From NCBI GenBank assembly GCA_030618505.1, contig JAUXDF010000249.1, positions 1 through 5,280 of the forward strand: 5,280 nucleotides of DNA, written 5' to 3'. Origin of the DNA: Spongiibacteraceae bacterium. Lineage in GTDB: Bacteria; Pseudomonadota; Gammaproteobacteria; Pseudomonadales; PIVM01. The translations under genes were made by a program, and so were the position numbers. Below the pieces are notes generated by a model, which saw nothing but the letters and a program-made list of their open reading frames with translations, was not told the origin of the DNA and searched no databases. Positions 1 through 5,280 of this stretch are shown in pieces (within the stretch, counting starts at the first letter, position 1; each line of letters starts with the position of its first letter).

Positions 1-149
1 TTTGCCCCCGCCAGTTTATCACCCTGCCACTGCTTGCAATAAATCGTCAAACTGTGGCCACGCCGAATCGCCTCCTTACAAATATTAAGGAAACTCTTTT
101 CCAAGCCCCCAAAGGGGTAGTATTTCATGGTCACAAAAGCTAATTTCAA
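1..149 (-). CDS. waaG: WaaG-family LPS core glycosyltransferase, N-terminal fragment (runs off left edge)
   Basis: Only the first 49 codons are in the window; the reading frame is open through base 1. The protein begins MKLAFVTMKYYPFGGLEKSF and continues with RRGHSLTIYCKQWQGD. The KYYPFGGLEKSF block followed by RGH and a W-Q-G-D motif matches the start of the WaaG (RfaG) GT4 family, which adds the first hexose to heptose II of the LPS inner core from UDP-sugar at the cytoplasmic face of the inner membrane. The first strand plus the glycine pair form the start of the N-terminal Rossmann domain. The start is taken as TTG at 149-147: the only in-frame upstream codons before a stop (TAA) contain no ATG, GTG or TTG, and a later GTG or ATG would remove the conserved first beta strand. 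Another GT4 core transferase with the same N-terminal motif is possible, because the catalytic C-terminal half is not visible. The gene follows the membrane phosphotransferase in the same direction after 47 bases. Confidence 0.8.
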   Translation of the reverse strand, partial: MKLAFVTMKYYPFGGLEKSFLNICKEAIRRGHSLTIYCKQWQGDKLAGA

Positions 150-156
150 ACGTATT

Positions 157-161
157 CTCTC
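157..161 (-). promoter_or_regulatory. Ribosome binding site for the TTG start of the WaaG-like gene
   Basis: Read on the minus strand, GAGAG lies 7 bases before the TTG start codon at 149-147. It is a modest purine-rich Shine-Dalgarno sequence at normal spacing and supports the TTG as start, where no ATG in a suitable place exists. Confidence 0.5.
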
Positions 162-170
162 ATTCCGGTG

Positions 171-196
171 GCTAGCTTATGCACTGTGCAATTAGC
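171..196. repeat. Imperfect inverted repeat between phosphotransferase and WaaG-like gene
   Basis: The core is an 11-base dyad, TGCAC-A-GTGCA, at 180-190. Outside it, the flanks GCTA and TAGC (171-196 overall) also pair, with unpaired bases between. The single-base centre is too tight for an RNA hairpin loop, and no T-tract follows on the minus strand, so it is not a standard terminator. It could be a protein-binding dyad or chance. The function is unknown. Confidence 0.25.
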
Positions 197-2266
197 CTAG
201 CGCTCCTGCTCTGGCAACTTTTTGTTGTTATACATCATATAGGTCGCGGTATGATAAATCCCCAACAGTAAGTCCTTCATCGCTGCTGCTTTATCAGGAT
301 ATTCCTCTTGAACATCTTCTTTAACATTATCGCTACCTAGTTTATGCAGGCTAACCTGTTCGCCATCGTGTAGCATTTGCAAATAAAATTCTCTGCCTCG
401 CAGGCCAATAGTCGGGCGATTACGCCGGTCACCGCCATGCACAATAACGTAGGAATCATCATCGTCACCTACGGCGTATATATTACGACCCAGAGTAGTA
501 TTACGATAGGGAACACCGGCAAGAAAGGCCGCGCTGGGTAGCATATCGACCAGGCTCATGGGCGTTTCAATGACACGACTTTCCTTTAAGATCGCCGGGG
601 CATAGATCATAAAAGGTACGTGATGCTTAAACAGTTTTAGCTGGTCGTCCTCACTCAAATGAGGTGAAGGTTTGCTTTTATCGTTATGGTCACCATAAAG
701 AAGAAACAGGGTGTTATCAGCATAATTTGAATTTTTTACCAGCTCACGAAAATAGAAACCAATATTAAAATCCAGCAAACGAATGGCATTAAACTGATCA
801 CTGCCTAAAAACCCATGCTGCTGCGCCAACGCATCTGAAATCTCCTTTTTCTCAAAACGACTATCATCATCAGGAATGGTAAAAGGCCGGTGATTGGCAG
901 CGGTCTGAATAACGGCAAAAAAGGGCTTGCTAGCATCCCTTTTTAATAAGATATCATGGGATTCGCGCAACAGGTTACGGTCCGATATGCCCCACACATC
1001 GACATTTTCACTCTGCCAGTCACCCTCTTCATAAAGGTTCAGATCCTCTATATTGTTCGCCAATACCGCCCGCACATTCGCCCAGTTGGCGCTGCCGCCA
1101 AGAAAATAATATTTCTCATAATTATCGAGAGTATTAACAATAATTTGCTGATTGGAAAACAGCGGGTTTCGCGAAGCCGTGGTCTGGCCAAAGGAGACAT
1201 CAGGAATGCCGGTCATTTTGCCAAATACGGTTCTAGCAGTGCCGCTGGAGGGCACATAGAAGTTAGGGAAAAAGTGCCCCTGTTTTGCCAGCGCATCCAG
1301 ATTAGGGGTCGGATCAAGAGGGTTGTTAAATATCCCCAAACGATTGGCGCCCAGCGACTCCAGCATAATCAGCACAATATTGGGCGCCCGCTCCATCGGC
1401 ATGACCAGGTCATCGCCCGCGGCATCCTTTGAATCCCTAAGATAGTGGAGCTCATCAGTATTACTGGCTTGAGCAGCGCTTAAACCCAGATGCTTTCTTA
1501 TCAAGGGGTAGCTACTTTTGACGATTTCTTCATCATAGCTATGGCCCCGATTGCTATAGGTGTCAGCAAAAAACAGCACCGGGTTTAGTGCAACAGCAGC
1601 AACACTCATATCATTAGCAAAATAAGCCTCGCTCCAGCGCAGCACCGTGACTGACTCAAGGCGAATGCCATCAATTTTTCCAATCATGCCGTAGAGCACA
1701 CAGATTGAAGCCAGCACCGCCGTGACTAGCTGTTGCTTTTTAGAGCTTGGCTGTGCAGGCTTCTCTACCACACCTAGCACCCGGCCAAACAGTTTCGAGC
1801 ACAGCCAAAATACCGCCAGGGTAAACAGTGTCTGCCAGATGATTGGGTAGCTCTCCCAAACCATCTGCAATGAAATTAATGGGGTTTCCGCAAAACGCAA
1901 AAGAGAGGCATCAATTCTTTCGCCCAGATAAGCATAATAACCAAAATCGAGCATATAGAAGATGCTCAGCAATACCATCGCCGCGCTAAGATACCACTTT
2001 ATCAGCGAGCGACTCCGGGTCGAACTGAGCAGATTAACCTTGGGTAGCAGTAGGTTGAAACACACCGGTAGCAGAACAATAAGCGCGAGACGAAGATCAA
2101 ATTTGATCCCCATATAAAAAGCATAAAGCAGGTCTGCAGAATCAAGATCAGTATCAAAACCAAAAAAGTAGCCAAAAAACAGCGCACGCCACAATACAAA
2201 ATAGACAAAATAAATAACCGTTAGCAAAGCAAGTAGCTGAATACGGCGTGACTTCAGAAAAAGCAT
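197..2266 (-). CDS. LtaS/OpgB-type membrane phosphotransferase (sulfatase-fold, five N-terminal helices)
   Basis: A 689-residue protein if started at ATG 2266. Residues about 10-32, 49-73, 91-111, 141-159 and 179-195 are hydrophobic and give five membrane helices, followed by a linker and a periplasmic alkaline-phosphatase/sulfatase-fold domain from about 295. Visible motifs: NIVLIMLESLG with a metal-binding Glu near 303; DPTPNLDALA; SSGTARTVFG with the candidate nucleophile Thr at 343 or 346; TAANHRPF with His near 459; and LYGDHND with Asp-His near 526-527. The layout and length match lipoteichoic acid synthase LtaS and phosphoglycerol transferase OpgB/MdoB, which move a phosphoglycerol head group from phosphatidylglycerol. 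The known family therefore supports a phosphoglycerol or phosphoethanolamine transferase; the donor and acceptor cannot be read from the sequence. Its position between sialic acid genes and a core glycosyltransferase suggests a surface-glycan acceptor (inference). An upstream in-frame GTG at 2305 would add 13 residues but lacks a good ribosome site. True sulfatase activity is unlikely: the Cys/Ser-x-Pro-x-Arg motif is not seen. Confidence 0.85.
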   Translation of the reverse strand: MLFLKSRRIQLLALLTVIYFVYFVLWRALFFGYFFGFDTDLDSADLLYAFYMGIKFDLRLALIVLLPVCFNLLLPKVNLLSSTRSRSLIKWYLSAAMVLLSIFYMLDFGYYAYLGERIDASLLRFAETPLISLQMVWESYPIIWQTLFTLAVFWLCSKLFGRVLGVVEKPAQPSSKKQQLVTAVLASICVLYGMIGKIDGIRLESVTVLRWSEAYFANDMSVAAVALNPVLFFADTYSNRGHSYDEEIVKSSYPLIRKHLGLSAAQASNTDELHYLRDSKDAAGDDLVMPMERAPNIVLIMLESLGANRLGIFNNPLDPTPNLDALAKQGHFFPNFYVPSSGTARTVFGKMTGIPDVSFGQTTASRNPLFSNQQIIVNTLDNYEKYYFLGGSANWANVRAVLANNIEDLNLYEEGDWQSENVDVWGISDRNLLRESHDILLKRDASKPFFAVIQTAANHRPFTIPDDDSRFEKKEISDALAQQHGFLGSDQFNAIRLLDFNIGFYFRELVKNSNYADNTLFLLYGDHNDKSKPSPHLSEDDQLKLFKHHVPFMIYAPAILKESRVIETPMSLVDMLPSAAFLAGVPYRNTTLGRNIYAVGDDDDSYVIVHGGDRRNRPTIGLRGREFYLQMLHDGEQVSLHKLGSDNVKEDVQEEYPDKAAAMKDLLLGIYHTATYMMYNNKKLPEQER

Positions 2267-2271
2267 AGAGA

Positions 2272-2278
2272 TTCCTGT
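2272..2278 (-). promoter_or_regulatory. Ribosome binding site deciding the phosphotransferase start
   Basis: On the minus strand ACAGGAA ends 5 bases before ATG 2266-2264 (AGGA to ATG spacing 6). This is a strong Shine-Dalgarno site and favours the ATG, giving MLFLKSRRIQ as the N terminus, over the longer GTG start at 2305. Confidence 0.65.
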
Positions 2279-2318
2279 AGAAAACAATAGGCTTGAATAG
2301 CCCACTCGAAAAAAAGCA

Positions 2319-2324
2319 AGTATA
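2319..2324 (-). promoter_or_regulatory. Possible -10 box (TATACT) of a promoter for the phosphotransferase gene
   Basis: TATACT on the minus strand differs from the sigma-70 -10 consensus at one base and lies about 52 bases before the ATG at 2266, leaving a leader of roughly 40 bases. The hexamers 16-18 bases upstream (for example TAGGTC or AGGTCA) match TTGACA poorly, and there is no TG extension. It would be the only promoter candidate between neuA and this gene. Transcription could equally read through from the neu genes. Confidence 0.25.
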
Positions 2325-2440
2325 AGCTATCTGCCTCGATTGACCTACCGGTGACGATCTCCTGACAGCAAAAGCCCTAAGCGTCTCAAACGCATACATC
2401 AAACCCTTGAAAAACTCTCCATGCTCATAGGCCGATTTGT

Positions 2441-3133
2441 CTATAACGACGGACTGGAGGCCTGCCGCTTTATTAGCTTTTCAGCAATATCGACATCTTC
2501 ATGGCGGTCAATATCCAGACTACAAGAAGCAGGCATTTCATAGATAGAAACAGGCTGCTCGTAGAGGGAACTTGATTTTAAAAATTCTGCCACTCTAGAT
2601 ATATAGATAGCTCCATTAATCTGATAACTTTTGGGGAGTTCCTGCCTTGGCTTGGAAAGGTCATCCCAATTGGTAACCGGAACTATGCCTCTTTCACTAT
2701 CAACCAGGCACTTTTGTACCGGATGACTCAACTCACAAACGGATACTAGAGAATTGGCTTCAGCAGATTGAAAATGAGACATCGCCTGCTGAATGTGACT
2801 TGCCTTCCTTAAGGGTGAGGTGGGCTGCAACAACATGAAAGCCTGATAAGCTTCTTCTTCGAACTGCTCCAGGACATGTAATATTGCATCCTCGGAACGC
2901 GATTTATCGCCTGCCAGAGATGCTGGACGATGAATGATTTCTGCTCCACATTCTCGAGCTACTGCTGAAATTTCTTTACAATCGGTACTTACAATAATTC
3001 GATCAAATACATGAGAATCAATCGCGGCTTCAATTGTATATGAAATAAGTGGTTTTCCAGCAAGCAAATATATATTTTTTTGCTTTATCCCTTTTGAACC
3101 ACCCCGCGCGGGTATTACGGCAATTGTTTTCAT
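2441..3133 (-). CDS. neuA: CMP-N-acetylneuraminate synthetase (acylneuraminate cytidylyltransferase)
   Basis: A 230-residue cytoplasmic enzyme that joins CTP and N-acetylneuraminate to give CMP-Neu5Ac and pyrophosphate, the donor used by sialyltransferases. The whole chain fits the single-domain family (about 220-230 residues, as in Neisseria), without the C-terminal esterase-like domain of E. coli K1 NeuA. Motifs seen: IPARGGSKGIKQKN at 7-20 (CTP-binding loop with Arg10), IIVSTD at 46-51, HRPASLAGD near 68-76, LLQPTSPLR at 101-109, KPRQELP at 161-167, NGAIYI at 173-178, and SLDID at 205-209, whose two Asp are the expected Mg-binding pair. The ATG lies 12 bases after the neuC stop, so it is in the same transcript. 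Its ribosome site is weak, which suggests coupling to neuC translation. The same fold also activates legionaminic or pseudaminic acid, so the exact sugar rests on the neighbours NeuB and NeuC. Confidence 0.93.
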   Translation of the reverse strand: MKTIAVIPARGGSKGIKQKNIYLLAGKPLISYTIEAAIDSHVFDRIIVSTDCKEISAVARECGAEIIHRPASLAGDKSRSEDAILHVLEQFEEEAYQAFMLLQPTSPLRKASHIQQAMSHFQSAEANSLVSVCELSHPVQKCLVDSERGIVPVTNWDDLSKPRQELPKSYQINGAIYISRVAEFLKSSSLYEQPVSIYEMPASCSLDIDRHEDVDIAEKLIKRQASSPSL

Positions 3134-3145
3134 GGATTATGTTTT

Positions 3146-4273
3146 CTACCTGATATCAACAAAATACTTTTGAGGATCTACGTTCCAGACTGCCTCCCCT
3201 TTCAGCACTGCCAGAAAAGCCTGGGCACTATTTCCCGTCCCAAAAACCCGCTGAGAGCGCTTCTCTTTTTTCATACTGACAGCCTGATTAATCGCAATCA
3301 ATATTGATTCTGCTTTAAAATCAACCGCTGTTACTGTTTCTCCTGAATAACGCTGACTCTGCCTGTTCCCGATATCAACAGAAGGCACATTATATATTGG
3401 CGCTTCACGAACCCCAGCGCTGGAATTACCAATCATAAAGCTGGCATGCTTTAGAAAAGTTAAAAAATATTCAAAACGGATAGATGGATAAATTTTAAAA
3501 TTAGAGTTCCCTTCAAAACGCTTGTACTGATCTAATATTATTTGATTGCCCTCATCATTGTTTGGATACACAACAATATATTGTTTCTTACTTTTCAGTA
3601 AAGCGTCAATCAATTCAACCGTATCTTCGTATAAAGAATCCAAACGGGTAGTCACGGGGTGATAAAGCAGTATCCCATAATCCTTAAAGTCACAGTCGTA
3701 TCGTTCTTTCGTCTCATCGATATTTGGCAGCCCCGGGGATAACATCACATCAATATCGGGCGAACCAATGGTAAAGATGCAATCAGACCGCTCCCCCATC
3801 TGCAACAAGCGCTGGCGTGCATCTTCATTCGCAGCAAAATGTAAATGTGACATTTTGCTCACTGAATGTCTTATCAACTCATCAATAGTCCCGGAGCGCT
3901 CTCCACCTTCTATATGCGCGACTAATACATTATTTATCGCCCCAGTGATTGCTCCCGCTAGAGCCTCAACCCTATCTCCATGAATAACGAGCATGTCCGG
4001 CCGGTTTTCATGTATATACCGCGAGAGCCCCTTAATCGTATTTGCCAACACATCTTCCATGGGCTCGCTGATATGCTGGTTGTAAAACACATGGGTATTT
4101 TCATCAAACTCCTTTTTAACCTCTATCTGAGTATTCCCATACATGGACAGGGTATGCATACCTGTAATAAAAATCTCGCAAACAAAACCTTCATGGCTAC
4201 TTACTGCATGCATTAATGTCTTTAGCTTACCAAAATCTGCACGTGTCCCTGTAATAAAGAGGATTCTTTTCAT
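3146..4273 (-). CDS. neuC: UDP-N-acetylglucosamine 2-epimerase, hydrolysing (NeuC)
   Basis: A complete 375-residue cytoplasmic enzyme of GT-B fold that converts UDP-GlcNAc to ManNAc plus UDP, the committed step to sialic acid. The N terminus ILFITGTRADFGKLKTLM is the signature of the NeuC branch rather than of WecB, the non-hydrolysing epimerase. Other motifs: VIHGDRVEALA with Asp100; HIEGGERSGTIDELIRHS with Glu122 and Asp131, the acidic residues expected to be catalytic in this family; HPVTT at 205-209; YPNNDEGNQ at 236-244; RFEYF near 266-270; and GNSSAGVREAP at 282-292, the UDP-binding loop. The C terminus PQKYFVDIR and the HPVTT/YPNND/RFEYF blocks resemble NeuC1 of Campylobacter jejuni as I remember it. 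The ATG comes one base after the neuB stop, so the two are very probably translationally coupled. A LegG-type enzyme acting on a diacetamido sugar is the main alternative; no other legionaminic acid gene is visible here. Confidence 0.92.
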   Translation of the reverse strand: MKRILFITGTRADFGKLKTLMHAVSSHEGFVCEIFITGMHTLSMYGNTQIEVKKEFDENTHVFYNQHISEPMEDVLANTIKGLSRYIHENRPDMLVIHGDRVEALAGAITGAINNVLVAHIEGGERSGTIDELIRHSVSKMSHLHFAANEDARQRLLQMGERSDCIFTIGSPDIDVMLSPGLPNIDETKERYDCDFKDYGILLYHPVTTRLDSLYEDTVELIDALLKSKKQYIVVYPNNDEGNQIILDQYKRFEGNSNFKIYPSIRFEYFLTFLKHASFMIGNSSAGVREAPIYNVPSVDIGNRQSQRYSGETVTAVDFKAESILIAINQAVSMKKEKRSQRVFGTGNSAQAFLAVLKGEAVWNVDPQKYFVDIR

Positions 4274-4274
4274 A

Positions 4275-5280
4275 TTACTCTACATCACTCCAAGCAAGAT
4301 GCTCATCTGTCGCCAATTTAATTTTAGCTTTCCGCCCAATAATTTCGCTATATTCCTCTGCCAAAATTTCTCCCGTCCCTGGGCGTTTAACCCATATATT
4401 TTCTTCGCTAAAAACTTCACCTGCTTTGATTTCCCTTGTCGTAACAACCGTTGAGAAAGCAAAATCTATAGTCACTTGCTCCTCATCAACTGCGCCCTTA
4501 CTACCACCAAGACACTCAAATATCTCACGGGATCCGGTGATAAGATCCGCACAAGCCTGCTCATCCATAGAACATGAAATATCGGGCCCTTCACGATCCA
4601 TACGATCAGTAAAGTGTCGCTCCAGTATTGAAGCACCCAGGGATACAGCCCCTAAGCAGGCATTATTAGAAACAGTGTGATCTGACAAACCCACCACTGC
4701 ATCAGGAAAAACTTCTTTGAGTTGTTGCATAGCCCCTAAACGAACTAGCCTGTGTGGTGTTGGGTAAACATTGGTACAATGCAACAAGGCGTAAGGCACG
4801 TCATACTTTCGGAATATATCCACAGACTTTTCAATCGAGTCAATTGAGTTCATACCCGTGCTTAAAATGATTGGTTTACCAAACCTGGCAATATGCTCCA
4901 CCAAAGGATAATTATTACACTCTCCGGAACCAATTTTATAGGCGAGCACATCTATCTCTTCAAGAAAATTTGCGGCGGCTCTGGAGAAAGGCGTACTAAT
5001 ATAAACCATGCCTTTGGACTCAACATATTTTTTTAGCTGAATCTCATCATCAAGAGATAAAGAACAGTTATCCATTATCTCATAAATTGAAATATCCGCA
5101 TTGCCTGGAATCACTTTTCTGGCGGCCTTGGACATTTCATCTTCAACGACGTGAGTTTGATGCTTGACGACCTCAGCCCCAGCCCTAGCGGCTGCGTCGA
5201 CCATCTCTTTGGCAATGCTCAGCGAGCCATTATGATTAATGCCGATTTCAGCAATAACTAGCGGTGGATGCCCATCGCCG
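4275..5280 (-). CDS. neuB: N-acetylneuraminate synthase, missing only its N terminus (runs off right edge)
   Basis: The frame is open from the right edge: 334 residues are visible, and an internal ATG at 5204 is not the start because conserved sequence continues upstream of it. Homologues are about 335-350 residues, so roughly 10-20 are missing. The enzyme condenses ManNAc with phosphoenolpyruvate to Neu5Ac in the cytoplasm. Counting from the edge: IAEIGINHNG at 9-18 opens the TIM barrel; KHQTH at 39-43; STPFSR at 95-100; KIGSGE at 115-120; LSTGM at 139-143; HCTNVYPTP at 167-175; GLSDHT at 197-202; ERHFTD at 220-225; GPDISCSMD at 231-239. The antifreeze-like SAF domain fills about 275-334 and keeps KRPGTG (298-303), whose Arg contacts the substrate in the family. 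KHQTH, EDEMSKAA and VIPGNA recall C. jejuni NeuB1 (from memory), favouring Neu5Ac over legionaminic or pseudaminic acid. Confidence 0.93.
   Translation of the reverse strand, partial: GDGHPPLVIAEIGINHNGSLSIAKEMVDAAARAGAEVVKHQTHVVEDEMSKAARKVIPGNADISIYEIMDNCSLSLDDEIQLKKYVESKGMVYISTPFSRAAANFLEEIDVLAYKIGSGECNNYPLVEHIARFGKPIILSTGMNSIDSIEKSVDIFRKYDVPYALLHCTNVYPTPHRLVRLGAMQQLKEVFPDAVVGLSDHTVSNNACLGAVSLGASILERHFTDRMDREGPDISCSMDEQACADLITGSREIFECLGGSKGAVDEEQVTIDFAFSTVVTTREIKAGEVFSEENIWVKRPGTGEILAEEYSEIIGRKAKIKLATDEHLAWSDVE

Larger units (their letters stand above)
2267..2440. other. Intergenic gap between neuA and the phosphotransferase gene
   Basis: The 174 bases hold no convincing gene. On the minus strand they contain the promoter candidate at 2319-2324, a run of seven T (2309-2315) without a proper stem before it, and a short four-base-pair dyad near 2381-2393. 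An open frame from 2402 overlaps the phosphotransferase gene out of frame and looks like chance. This gap is also where the base composition changes from A+T-rich neu genes to a more balanced left part. Confidence 0.6.

Noticed and set aside
956..1432. Plus-strand open frame of 158 codons
   Set aside because: It lies wholly opposite the strongly conserved sulfatase domain of the phosphotransferase and shows no recognisable domain.
197..2266. Reading the sulfatase-fold protein as a true sulfatase
   Set aside because: It lacks the Cys/Ser-x-Pro-x-Arg motif needed for formylglycine and has five N-terminal membrane helices, as in LtaS and OpgB.
2309..2315. Run of seven T on the minus strand as a terminator after neuA
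   Set aside because: Only a three-base-pair stem can be drawn before it, so it is not a credible intrinsic terminator.
2381..2393. Short dyad GCGT-TTGAG-ACGC on the minus strand
   Set aside because: A four-base-pair stem with no following T-run is too weak to call a terminator or operator.
2154..2402. Minus-strand open frame of 82 codons that begins in the gap and overlaps the phosphotransferase start
   Set aside because: It overlaps the well-supported gene by more than 100 bases in another frame, has no family features, and has no clear ribosome site.
3768..4680. Several plus-strand open frames opposite neuC and neuB
   Set aside because: They are antisense to conserved enzyme domains, are short, and look like chance low-complexity translations.
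1..5280. CRISPR arrays, tRNA or rRNA genes, insertion sequences, attachment sites
   Set aside because: No spaced direct repeats, RNA-gene features, transposase frames or terminal repeats were seen on either strand; almost all bases are in the five genes.

Overview
The window carries five genes, all read from the minus strand, so in transcription order they run from the right edge to the left. It looks like a surface-polysaccharide or lipopolysaccharide (LPS) region of a Gram-negative proteobacterium, most likely a gammaproteobacterium. The reasons are a WaaG-type LPS core glycosyltransferase at the left edge, a five-helix membrane phosphotransferase of the LtaS/OpgB type, and ordinary Shine-Dalgarno starts. 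The species cannot be named from the sequence.

Right part (about 2441-5280): a compact sialic acid module in the order neuB (cut by the right edge), neuC, neuA. NeuC hydrolyses and epimerises UDP-GlcNAc to ManNAc, NeuB condenses ManNAc with phosphoenolpyruvate to give N-acetylneuraminate, and NeuA activates this to CMP-Neu5Ac. Gaps are 1 and 12 bases, so the three are almost certainly co-transcribed. Gene order and many protein motifs recall the neuB1-neuC1-neuA1 set of Campylobacter jejuni lipooligosaccharide (comparison from memory). No sialyltransferase, transporter or sialic acid breakdown gene is present in the window, so the sugar is presumably made for display on the cell surface, with the transferase encoded elsewhere.

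Middle (2267-2440): a 174-base gap without a convincing gene or terminator; a weak promoter candidate lies in it.

Left part (1-2266): a 689-residue inner-membrane protein with a periplasmic alkaline-phosphatase/sulfatase-fold domain, probably a phosphoglycerol or phosphoethanolamine transferase acting on a lipid-linked or surface glycan. After a 47-base gap comes the first 49 codons of a WaaG-family core glycosyltransferase that starts with TTG and runs off the left edge.

Hand-counted sample lines give about 49% G+C for the left part and about 37% for the neu genes, so the sialic acid module may have been acquired and inserted next to a resident LPS core locus. All pathway genes belong to known families; the least explained point is the acceptor of the membrane phosphotransferase and whether it acts on the sialylated glycan.
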